Notes under the pieces: generated by a model | Seen by the model: only the letters and a program-made list of their open reading frames with translations | Databases searched by the model: none | What the model was told of the DNA's origin: nothing | Assembly: GCA_030066015.1 (NCBI GenBank) | Contig: JASJCL010000019.1 | Span: 28,947-92,946, forward strand | Direction of reading: 5' to 3' | Length of the DNA stretch: 64,000 nt | From: Desulfosarcinaceae bacterium | GTDB lineage: Bacteria > Desulfobacterota > Desulfobacteria > Desulfobacterales > Desulfosarcinaceae | Translations under genes and position numbers: made by a program | Shown: piece by piece, positions 8,668 through 16,499 of the stretch | How the letters are laid out: the number at the start of each line of letters is the position of its first letter | How positions within the stretch are numbered: position 1 is the stretch's first letter

Positions 8668-8675
8668 AAAACAAT

Positions 8676-8692
8676 GTTTCATTGAATGAAAC
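8676..8692. promoter_or_regulatory. Putative IclR operator (17-bp perfect palindrome)
   Basis: GTTTCATT-G-AATGAAAC has perfect 8-bp arms around one central base. It begins 8 bp after the -10 box and so covers the expected transcription start. Binding here would block initiation. AACAATGTTT overlaps its left edge and recurs beside iclR. Confidence 0.7.
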
Positions 8693-8784
8693 GTAGGTCT
8701 GCGGCGATCCGTGCCAGCTTTGCCGCCGTCGGTGCCCCCACCGCCCCACGCGATACCAACTCCCGTAATTCGGAGGTTCAATAA

Positions 8785-9951
8785 ATGGATTTCAGCCTAT
8801 CCAAAGAGCAGGAGATGCTGCGCAAGGCCGTGCGCGAGTTCGCCAACAAGAAGATCACTCCCTTCGTCGATGAATGGGACGCGGCCCACTACTTTCCCTA
8901 CGAAGAGGTCATCAAACCCATGGGCGAGCTTGGTTTTTGGGGCACGGTCATTCCGGAAGCCTACGATGGGGAGGATATGGGCTGGATGGCGGCCATGATC
9001 GTTACGGAGGAGATCGCGCGGGTCTGCAGCAGCTTGCGGGTGCAGGTCAACATGCAGGTGTTGGGCTGTGCCTACACCATTCTTACCTATGGCAGTGAAT
9101 CACTGCGCCAGAAGTATATTCCGGGGCTCTGCACGGCCGATCTGATCGGCGGCTTCGGCATCACCGAACCGGACGCCGGCTCCGATGTGATGGCCATGAG
9201 CAGTACGGCCGAAGACAAGGGCGACCACTGGTTGCTCAATGGTTCCAAAACCTGGATCTCCAACGCCGATGTGGCCGATGTCCTCATCTACTACGCCTAC
9301 ACCGACATCAGCGCCGGCTCCAAAGGCCTCTCCGCCTTCGTGATCGAACCGAAAAATTACAATGGCGTCAAAGCCACCCGGTTGGACAAAATGGGCTCCT
9401 TCAGCTCTCCCACCGGAGAGCTCTTCCTGGACAATACCCGGGTGCCCAAAGAAAATCTTCTGGGAGAGCCGGGCATGGGGGCCAAGATCGTTTTCGGTTC
9501 CCTCAACCAAACCCGCCTCTCGGCCGCTGCAGGAGCCGTCGGCGTCGCCCAGGCCTGCCTGGACGTGGTCACCAAGTATTGCAACGACCGCAAGCAATTC
9601 GGTAAGCCCATCGGGCAATTCCAGATGAACCAGGATATGGTGGCCCAGATGGCCACCGAGATCGACGCCGCCCGCTTGCTGGTCTACCGAGCGGCCTGGG
9701 CCAAGGACCAGGGCCGGCTCAACAACGGCCTGGACGTGGCCAAGGCCAAGTATTTTGCCGGCGAATGCGTCAACAAATGCGCCGACTACGCCATGCGGAT
9801 TCTGGGGGCATACGGATACTCCACCGAGTACCCGGTGGCCCGAATCTACCGCGATACGCCGACCTATTTCATGGTGGAGGGATCGGCCAATATCTGCAAA
9901 TGGATCATCGCCCTGGATCAGCTGGGCTACCGAAAGGCCAACCGCAAATAG
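8785..9951 (+). CDS. Glutaryl-CoA dehydrogenase, probably the non-decarboxylating type
   Basis: A 388-aa FAD acyl-CoA dehydrogenase with GFGITEPDAGSDV, the KTWISNADVAD segment, and catalytic Glu365 in VEGSAN. Arg85 (ARVCSSLRVQ) matches the Arg that holds the distal carboxylate of glutaryl-CoA. Decarboxylating enzymes have Glu87 and Tyr369 (human numbering); here the aligned residues are Ala78 and Val364. As I recall the literature, the Desulfococcus multivorans non-decarboxylating enzyme shows this Ala/Val pair. The product would then be glutaconyl-CoA, to be decarboxylated separately, and gcdA lies two genes downstream. It is the first gene of an IclR-controlled operon. The residue alignment was made by eye. 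Confidence 0.82.
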   Translation: MDFSLSKEQEMLRKAVREFANKKITPFVDEWDAAHYFPYEEVIKPMGELGFWGTVIPEAYDGEDMGWMAAMIVTEEIARVCSSLRVQVNMQVLGCAYTILTYGSESLRQKYIPGLCTADLIGGFGITEPDAGSDVMAMSSTAEDKGDHWLLNGSKTWISNADVADVLIYYAYTDISAGSKGLSAFVIEPKNYNGVKATRLDKMGSFSSPTGELFLDNTRVPKENLLGEPGMGAKIVFGSLNQTRLSAAAGAVGVAQACLDVVTKYCNDRKQFGKPIGQFQMNQDMVAQMATEIDAARLLVYRAAWAKDQGRLNNGLDVAKAKYFAGECVNKCADYAMRILGAYGYSTEYPVARIYRDTPTYFMVEGSANICKWIIALDQLGYRKANRK

Positions 9952-10161
9952 TCGCCATCGAAGGGGGGGCACCTCCCACCCGATTTCTTCGCTGAATGGC
10001 CATTCCAAATCCTCGACATGTACCGATTATGCCTCCGGTTTGGATTGGCCCTCCGCCTTGAACTTGGGCGAGATTCACCCCCTCTTCAACCGCCACTTCG
10101 GCGATACCTGAGGATGATGTGTTGGAAATTGCCTTCGAAGCTTTCGAGAAGAGGTGACCCT

Positions 10162-10563
10162 ATGGCAGACGCTCGCATCGAAAAAACCCAGCGCACCGCG
10201 TCCCTCTACTTCAAGGGGGTGACCGATGAACGGCCCTATGAATTGTGGCGGGAATTTGACCCGGAGATGGCCAAGGCCCTCTCACTGTTCGTCACCGGGG
10301 ATCTCTACGCCCGTGAAAAGCTGCCCCACACCACTCGGCAGCTGGTCTCTGTGGGGGCGCTGACGGTACTGAACCGACCCGAGGAGCTGCGACTTCACAT
10401 TCAGGCGGCCCTCAACGTGGGCTGTCTTCCCGAAGAGATTGCCGAGGCGATCTTTCAAACCATCCCTTACGGCGGCGTGCCCACCGTTAACACCGCTCTC
10501 AAGACCTTTCGGCAAGTGCTGATCGACAGAGATGAATGGCCCTTGACGGCACTGGCGCCCTGA
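10162..10563 (+). CDS. Carboxymuconolactone decarboxylase (CMD/AhpD-like) family protein
   Basis: A 133-aa all-helical protein of the CMD superfamily: TRQLVSVGALTVLNRPEELRLHIQAALNVGC and EEIAEAIFQTIPYGGVPTV are the characteristic helices. The CxxC peroxidase pair of AhpD is absent (only one Cys, in NVGC), so an alkylhydroperoxidase role is unlikely; the real reaction is unknown. I chose ATG 10162 because GAGGTG lies 6 bases before it. It sits between the dehydrogenase and gcdA, so it probably serves the same pathway, perhaps as an accessory or isomerase-like step (inference). Confidence 0.85.
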   Translation: MADARIEKTQRTASLYFKGVTDERPYELWREFDPEMAKALSLFVTGDLYAREKLPHTTRQLVSVGALTVLNRPEELRLHIQAALNVGCLPEEIAEAIFQTIPYGGVPTVNTALKTFRQVLIDRDEWPLTALAP

Positions 10564-10656
10564 ATGCTTTCGTGAAGGTGGCGCTCCGTAACTGGCGCCC
10601 ATGGCAATTGCCGTCCTGCGACGGCATCTGATGCAAACGCACAGGAGTAAAAGCGG

Positions 10657-12390
10657 ATGAAATCCTACTTCGACAAGATGACCGAGTTCGGGATGGCCCT
10701 CAATCCAGGCCGCATCAAAAGCAGCGCCGCAAACGTGGAGCAGCTCCAGGCGGTCGAGGCCGAGCTCAAAGCCCAGGTGGACAAGGTTCGGCAGGCCGGC
10801 TTTCCGGAAGAGAAGATCAACGCCCGCGGTCAGATGACGGTCTATCAGCGCCTGCGCTATCTGGTAGACCCCGGCACCTGGGTGCCCCTGCATTCGCTGT
10901 TCAATCCCGAGGATAACGAAGAGGGCACCAACAACGTGATCGACGGTCTCGGTAAGATCTCCGGCCGCTGGGCCGTCATCATCGGCTTCGACAACAAAGT
11001 GCTTGCCGGCGCCTGGCTGCCCGGCCAGTATGAGAACATTCTACGGGTGACCGATCTCTCCAAGCGGCTCAACATACCACTGGTGTGGCTGGTGCAGTGC
11101 AGCGGGGTCAAGCTGACCCAGCAGGAAAAGTTCTATGCCGACCGGCGCGGGGGCGGCACGACCTTCTTCCGGCATGCCGAACTCAACCAGTTGGGCATTC
11201 CCGTTCTGGCCGGGCTGTACGGCACCAATCCGGCCGGCGGCGGCTACCAGGGCATCAGCCCAACCGTGCTCTTCGCCCACAAAAACTGTAATATCGCCGT
11301 GGGCGGCGGCGGGATTCTCTCGGGCATGTCGCCCAAGGGCTATTTCGACGAAGCGGGGGCCGAAGCGCTGATCCAGGCGGCCAAACAGTTCAAGGCCAAA
11401 CCGCCCGGATCGGTGGAGATCCACCACGACAGTACCGGCTTCTTCCGCTATGTCTATGAGGAGGAGACCGGCGTGCTCGATGGGCTCAAGGACTATATGC
11501 GGGAGATCCCGGCCTACGCGCCAAAATTCTTCCGCGTGGCATCGCCCAAAGAGCCCCGCTTCAGCGCCGAAGACCTCTACAACCTACTGCCCTTCAACCA
11601 GAAGCAGATGTACGATTTTGACGAAGTTTTGGCGCGCTTGGTGGACGGGAGCGAACACATGGAATACAAACCGGCATACGGGCCGGAAATCTACACTGGA
11701 TTGGTCAAGATCGACGGATTCCTCCTGGGGGTGATCGGCAACCGTCAGGGCTACCTGGGGGAGAACTACCCCGAGTACGCCGATTACCCCGGTATCGGTG
11801 GTAAACTGTACCGCCAGGGGTTGATCAAGATGAACGAATTCGTCACGCTCTGTGGACGCGACCGTGTCCCCATTGTCTGGTTTCAAGACACTTCGGGTAT
11901 CGATGTGGGCGATATCGCTGAAAAAGCCGAACTGCTTGGCCTGGGACAATCCCTGATCTACTCGATTCAGCAAACCGAGGTGCCGCAGATGCTGGTGGTG
12001 CTGCGCAAGGGCACCGCCGCGGCCCACTACGTCATGGGCGGCCCCACCGCCAACCGTCACAACGCTTTCACCATCGGCACGCCGGCCACCGAGATCTACG
12101 TCATGCACGGTGAGACCGCCGCCGCGGCCAGCTTTTCACGTCGCTTGGTCAAGGAGAAGGACGCCGACCGCCCCCTCCAGCCCATTATCGACAAGATGAA
12201 CGCCATGGCGCAGGAATATCACGATAATTCACGGCCAGCCTATTGTGCCAAGCACGGCTTCGTGGACGAGATCGCTGATCTGCGCGACATCCGCAGCTAT
12301 CTCAAGGCCTTTGCCGGCGCCGTTTACCAGAATCCGCAGTCGATCTGCCCCCAGCATCAGATGCTGTTGCCCCGTGTGATCCGGGGCTAG
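10657..12390 (+). CDS. gcdA: Glutaconyl-CoA decarboxylase alpha subunit (biotin-dependent carboxyltransferase)
   Basis: At 577 aa it matches GcdA of Acidaminococcus in length and, from memory, over most of its course: GVKLTQQEKFYADRRGGGT, ELNQLGIPVLAGLYGTNPAG, GIGGKLYRQGLIKMNEF, AEKAELLGLGQSLIYSIQ, NPQSICPQHQMLLPR. GcdA moves the carboxyl group of glutaconyl-CoA to biotin, yielding crotonyl-CoA; a membrane beta subunit then releases CO2 with Na+ export. No biotin carrier or membrane subunit is encoded in this window, so the partners must lie elsewhere. RBS AGGAG is good. It is the last gene of the operon, closed by a hairpin. Confidence 0.9.
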   Translation: MKSYFDKMTEFGMALNPGRIKSSAANVEQLQAVEAELKAQVDKVRQAGFPEEKINARGQMTVYQRLRYLVDPGTWVPLHSLFNPEDNEEGTNNVIDGLGKISGRWAVIIGFDNKVLAGAWLPGQYENILRVTDLSKRLNIPLVWLVQCSGVKLTQQEKFYADRRGGGTTFFRHAELNQLGIPVLAGLYGTNPAGGGYQGISPTVLFAHKNCNIAVGGGGILSGMSPKGYFDEAGAEALIQAAKQFKAKPPGSVEIHHDSTGFFRYVYEEETGVLDGLKDYMREIPAYAPKFFRVASPKEPRFSAEDLYNLLPFNQKQMYDFDEVLARLVDGSEHMEYKPAYGPEIYTGLVKIDGFLLGVIGNRQGYLGENYPEYADYPGIGGKLYRQGLIKMNEFVTLCGRDRVPIVWFQDTSGIDVGDIAEKAELLGLGQSLIYSIQQTEVPQMLVVLRKGTAAAHYVMGGPTANRHNAFTIGTPATEIYVMHGETAAAASFSRRLVKEKDADRPLQPIIDKMNAMAQEYHDNSRPAYCAKHGFVDEIADLRDIRSYLKAFAGAVYQNPQSICPQHQMLLPRVIRG

Positions 12391-12708
12391 AGACCGCCCC
12401 ACCGTAACCATCCGTACACGGCGCCCCGATGGCCCCATCGGGGCGCCGTGAGCCAAGCCGTTGCAATCCCCCCTTGAAGCGCGGGGAAATAGGGTTATCT
12501 TCAGAGGAACTCGCTGGTAACGGGTTGATCCCCCACCCATCCCAATCGGTCCGAACAGGCGCCATCCAAACATCCGTGTAAGGTATCGAAAACTGAAACG
12601 ACTGACACCCCCATCCGGGCAGCCCTGACCGGCCTGCCGCGATGCTAACCACCAATAATCGGGGTCACCGCTAAGTGCGGGTTATTCGGTTTCGCAAGGA
12701 GGGTTGAT
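12391..12708. other. Intergenic region after gcdA
   Basis: This 318-bp stretch holds the hairpin at 12417-12450. Beyond it I see no gene, and no clear promoter for the yceI operon. Confidence 0.6.
12417..12450 (+). terminator. Terminator-like hairpin after gcdA
   Basis: A perfect GC-rich stem of about 15 bp (left arm from 12417, right arm to 12450). No T-run follows, so it may act as a 3' barrier or need Rho rather than being a simple intrinsic terminator. Confidence 0.6.
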
Positions 12709-13296
12709 ATGAGATCACTACGACATACAATATGGTTGCTGCTCCTCACGCTGCTCAGCACGGCTTTTGTGGGCGCGGCGGCGGGCGCTGAAAAGCTCGA
12801 TATGGACGCAGCCCATTCCTATATCTACTTTCAGGTGGAACACCTCGGGCTGGCCAACTCCTTCGGCCGCTTCAACGACATTACCGGCAGCATCACCTTC
12901 GACGAAGCCGCTCCAGCCAACAGCAAGTTCATCTTTTCGGTGGCGGCGGCATCGGTGGATACTGGCAATCAAAAACGCGACACCCACCTGCGCAGCGCCG
13001 ACTTTTTCAACGTCGAAAAACATCCCACCATCACCTTCGAAAGCCAATCCGTGAAACAAACCGGGCCCAACCGCTTTGAGGTAACGGGAGAGATGACCCT
13101 GCTGGGAACCAGCCGCAGCGTGACCACCGAGGTCGTCCAGACCGGTTCGGGCGAGGACCCATGGGGCAACTTTCGGCGCGGTTTTGAGAGCACCTTTACC
13201 ATAAAGCGAAGCGACTACGGCATGAACCACCTGCTCAAAGCGGTGGGGGATGAGGTGGTCCTCACCGTGAGTGTCGAGGGGATGCGCAAGCTATGA
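12709..13296 (+). CDS. YceI-family periplasmic protein
   Basis: A 195-aa exported protein: signal peptide MRSLRHTIWLLLLTLLSTAF with cleavage near AAAGA|EK, then one YceI lipocalin-like beta-barrel. Landmarks are DAAHSYIYFQVEHLG, TGSITFDEAAP, DTGNQKRDTHLRSADFF and HPTITFESQS. Known YceI proteins bind polyisoprenoids or other amphiphiles in the periplasm. RBS AAGGAGG. The next gene starts inside its stop codon (ATGA) and also carries a YceI-like domain, so the two are co-translated. Downstream glycosyltransferases could use polyprenyl carriers, which would fit the binding property (inference). Confidence 0.92.
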   Translation: MRSLRHTIWLLLLTLLSTAFVGAAAGAEKLDMDAAHSYIYFQVEHLGLANSFGRFNDITGSITFDEAAPANSKFIFSVAAASVDTGNQKRDTHLRSADFFNVEKHPTITFESQSVKQTGPNRFEVTGEMTLLGTSRSVTTEVVQTGSGEDPWGNFRRGFESTFTIKRSDYGMNHLLKAVGDEVVLTVSVEGMRKL

Positions 13297-14783
13297 CGAT
13301 GACCGGCTGGTGGTGTCCTGAACGGCGCTCCCGGTGGTCGCTCCTGCAGGGCATGGCCGCGATCGGCATTCTGCTCGCTATGTCGATCAACGGCGCCCCG
13401 GGACTGGCGGCCCAGGGGGAGACCCTCATCGTCGTGACCCGTAAGAGCGATTCCGATGTCAGCCAAGCATTCGCCGACACCTTTCTGCCGCCGATCGCCG
13501 ACCTTGCGGCGCAGATGGGCATCGGGCTCGTCCGCTATCCGGTGGACGCTCAGGTGCCGCCGGATGTGGCGCTGACACCCCTTCTCGTGTTCCAGAACCA
13601 TCGCGGTCGATCCACCTTCCAGGGCCGTTACACCGCCCTCGGTCGGATTCGCACCTTTCTGCGAACGGCGCGCCACATCCCCCAATCGTCGGTGGCCAAT
13701 CGGCGCAAGGATATCGCCGTTTGGCGGTCGGGACGCGTGACCATCTGGGCCCCGATCAAGATCAGCGCAGTGACGGGAAGCCTCCCGCCCGGACACGACG
13801 CCGAAGCGTTTCAAGCCGAGGCCCGCGCCGCTATTCTGGATGGTTTCAGCCGCTTCGAGGTCGCCCCCGAGGCGTCTTTGGGGCGCAGCGACCGGGGGTT
13901 TTACATGGACTTTTATCCGTGGCGGGCCGCGGATGGAACCCTCTTTCTCTCTTTAGCGCTATACTCACAGTTCGACTGCAAGACCCCCATCTACACCCGC
14001 AAGAAACCCGCTCTGATCGGTCCCTGGAGCCAGCGCGAAACGCTTTTCCGAGAGGCTGCTGCACTGATGGAAACGGCCGTGGCAGAGGCCGTGGTCGAAC
14101 CGAACCAGGGGGATGGCTTCGACCCGCTGGGGGCGGATTTAAAAGTGGTTTCCTGGGAGCAGCTTGGCTTTCCTCTCCCGCCAGCGCCCGCCAAGAGAGC
14201 CCGGATGGCCGATGTGCCCAAGACCTTGCCGCTCAATTGGCGGCTGCGCATGCCCGACAGCGACGCGCCCCCCCTGATCCATTTCCATTTTCCGGCGCCC
14301 CTGGATCAGTACCGCGGAGAGGTGACCGCCGCACAGGGGCATTTTCGCCTGGGCAAAGGGGGCATCATCGCGGGCGCCGAAGGGGCGGTACACGTCGATA
14401 CCCGCAAAGCGGTCACCATGGGCGATCCCATTCTCGACGAGGCGATCCAGGGCCAGGCCCTGCTGGGTGCGCGGCAATACCCCGAGGCGCGTTTTACCCT
14501 CACATCGGCCAGTGGAGACGGGCAGCCGGTGCGGTTCGGACACTTGACGCCGGCCCTGCTCGAGGGGAATTTCGCCCTCAAAGGCAAACGGGTGCCCCTC
14601 TCCTTGAAAGCCGAGGTGGAACCCGCCATCGGCACGGCGGGCGATCTCCAATTGCTGGTGCGCACCCGATTTCAGATCGACTTGGTCCGCTTTGCCATCG
14701 AAGGCGCCGACGGCCCGGCACCGGCGCGCAATACGCTGCTGTTCGACCTCAACCTCGTTTTCGCCAAACAACCCGACAGCTGA
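13293..14783 (+). CDS. Exported protein with unknown N-terminal domain and C-terminal YceI-like domain
   Basis: 496 aa. A long N-terminal signal (hydrophobic about residues 15-38, likely cleaved after GLAA) exports it. Residues about 45-290 do not match any family I recognise; they include TFLPPIADLAAQMGI and KKPALIGPWSQRETLFREAA. Residues about 325-490 resemble YceI: GAEGAVHVDTRKAVTMGDP, ARQYPEARFTLTSASG and GNFALKGKRVPLSLKAEVE. The ATG overlaps the stop of the single-domain YceI gene, so the two should be made together. Two YceI domains in one operon suggest a shared ligand or a hand-over. Function not assigned. Confidence 0.75.
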   Translation: MTMTGWWCPERRSRWSLLQGMAAIGILLAMSINGAPGLAAQGETLIVVTRKSDSDVSQAFADTFLPPIADLAAQMGIGLVRYPVDAQVPPDVALTPLLVFQNHRGRSTFQGRYTALGRIRTFLRTARHIPQSSVANRRKDIAVWRSGRVTIWAPIKISAVTGSLPPGHDAEAFQAEARAAILDGFSRFEVAPEASLGRSDRGFYMDFYPWRAADGTLFLSLALYSQFDCKTPIYTRKKPALIGPWSQRETLFREAAALMETAVAEAVVEPNQGDGFDPLGADLKVVSWEQLGFPLPPAPAKRARMADVPKTLPLNWRLRMPDSDAPPLIHFHFPAPLDQYRGEVTAAQGHFRLGKGGIIAGAEGAVHVDTRKAVTMGDPILDEAIQGQALLGARQYPEARFTLTSASGDGQPVRFGHLTPALLEGNFALKGKRVPLSLKAEVEPAIGTAGDLQLLVRTRFQIDLVRFAIEGADGPAPARNTLLFDLNLVFAKQPDS

Positions 14784-14883
14784 AGCGGCACTGCCATTGG
14801 ATCCGTAGCCGTTTCCACACCACCCTTTATGCGTCGCGGCCGGTTTTCTGGCGGGGCCCGCCGCCAATAGCGGGGTGATCATC

Positions 14884-16491
14884 ATGAGTGAGTATTTCAC
14901 CGCACTTGCCGCCTGCATCTACTTCGGCGCCGCATTGGGCCTCATGTGCTATGGCGTCAATTGCTACGCCCTTCTCTTTCTGTTCTGGCGCGGCCGTGCC
15001 CGTGCGGCGGCCCGTCTGAGCGCCTACCCCAAAGCAGCATCGTCGCCGGCCGACCTGCCGGTGGTCACCACCCAAATCGCCATCTACAATGAGATCAACG
15101 TGGCGGAGCGCGTCATGCGGGCGGCCTGTGCCATGGACTATCCCCAGGGGCGCCACGAGATTCAGGTCCTGGACGACTCCATCGACGAGACCCGCAGCGT
15201 GGTGGATCGAGTGGCGACCGACCTGCGGTCCGCCGGTCATGATATTCAGGTGCTGCGACGACCCCATCGCAAGGGCTTTAAAGCGGGCGCCCTCTCCGAG
15301 GGATTAGCGGCGGCGCGGGGGGAGCTGGTGGCGGTTTTCGACGCGGATTTTGTACCGCCGTCCGATTTTCTATTGCGTAGCGCGCCCTTTTTTCGCTTCG
15401 AGGAGCGTCTGGGGCTGGTTCAGGCCCGTTGGGGCCACCTCAATCGGCGGGACTCCCTTCTGACCCGTGCCCAGGCCATTGGCATCGACGGCCACTTCAT
15501 GGTGGAGCAGGCCGCCCGCAGCTGGAACCGGCTCTACATGAACTTCAACGGCACTGCCGGCCTGTGGCGCCGCAGCGCCATCGACGCGGCCGGCGGTTGG
15601 CAGTGGGACACCCTGACCGAGGATATGGATCTCTCCTACCGTATGCAGTTCGCCGGTTGGACCACCCTCTATCTGCCCGACCTGGTCGTTCCCGCCGAGA
15701 TCCCCGATACCATCGGCGCCTTCAAAAGCCAGCAGTTCCGCTGGGCCAAGGGGTCCACTCAGACCGCCCTTAAATTGCTGCCCACGCTTTGGCGTCAACC
15801 AGTGCCCATCTTTCAAAAGCTGCAGGCCTTTTTCCACATGACCCACTACTTCGTACACCCGCTCATGCTGACCCTGGCCCTTCTGGCCTTGCCCGTGCTG
15901 CTGACCCTGCGACTCGAGCTGGCGCCGCTGCTCTTCGCTCTCCTGGCGGCCGCTCTGGCGATCTCCATTCTGGGACCCAACGCCCTTTATGTGACCAGCC
16001 AGTTGGCGGCCTATGGCGATGGCTGGCGGCGCGTGCTCTGGATGCCCTGCCTCGTGATGGTGGGCGTGGGATTGGCAGTGTCCAATACCCGGGCGGTGTT
16101 GGAGGCCCTGCTCAGGGTGCCGAGCGGATTCGTGCGCACCCCCAAGCGGGGCGAGCGGGAGCTCAAGCGCTATCGCCTCTCCGTATCGCCCCTGGCCCTG
16201 GTGGAGATACTCTTGGGACTGTGGTGTGCGGCCGCTTTCGGCGTCTACCTGGCCGCGGGTAAGTATCTGGTCGGCCCCTTCCTGGCCGTCTACACGGCCG
16301 GCTACCTCTTCGTGGGACTGTTGACCCTCTTGGAAGGCGCCCAGCCCCTGCAGGCCACGCTGCGGCGCCCGTTACACTGGCCCATCGGCCACTTCCGCTG
16401 GCGACCGCGGGGCGCTCTGCCGGAGCGTCCTCCGCGTCGGAGCTTGCCGTGGCTGCTACGCTGGTGGCCCCCCCGGCCGCGACGAAAGTGA
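14884..16491 (+). CDS. CslA-like family 2 glycosyltransferase, membrane-bound
   Basis: 535 aa. An N-terminal membrane helix (residues 8-35) leads into a GT2 catalytic domain with the nucleotide-sugar motifs in order: HRKGFKAGAL (128-136), DAD (153-155, metal-binding DxD), TED (245-247, catalytic base) and QQFRW (283-287, the QxxRW motif of processive synthases). Four to six helices follow. Plant CslA mannan synthases and bacterial beta-glycan synthases share this layout, so a beta-linked hexose polymer or a lipid-linked sugar is the likely product. I chose ATG 14884, after GGGGTGATC; an in-frame GTG at 14875 is possible. The next gene begins 8 bp after its stop. Confidence 0.85.
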   Translation: MSEYFTALAACIYFGAALGLMCYGVNCYALLFLFWRGRARAAARLSAYPKAASSPADLPVVTTQIAIYNEINVAERVMRAACAMDYPQGRHEIQVLDDSIDETRSVVDRVATDLRSAGHDIQVLRRPHRKGFKAGALSEGLAAARGELVAVFDADFVPPSDFLLRSAPFFRFEERLGLVQARWGHLNRRDSLLTRAQAIGIDGHFMVEQAARSWNRLYMNFNGTAGLWRRSAIDAAGGWQWDTLTEDMDLSYRMQFAGWTTLYLPDLVVPAEIPDTIGAFKSQQFRWAKGSTQTALKLLPTLWRQPVPIFQKLQAFFHMTHYFVHPLMLTLALLALPVLLTLRLELAPLLFALLAAALAISILGPNALYVTSQLAAYGDGWRRVLWMPCLVMVGVGLAVSNTRAVLEALLRVPSGFVRTPKRGERELKRYRLSVSPLALVEILLGLWCAAAFGVYLAAGKYLVGPFLAVYTAGYLFVGLLTLLEGAQPLQATLRRPLHWPIGHFRWRPRGALPERPPRRSLPWLLRWWPPRPRRK

Positions 16492-16499
16492 GGGGCGCC

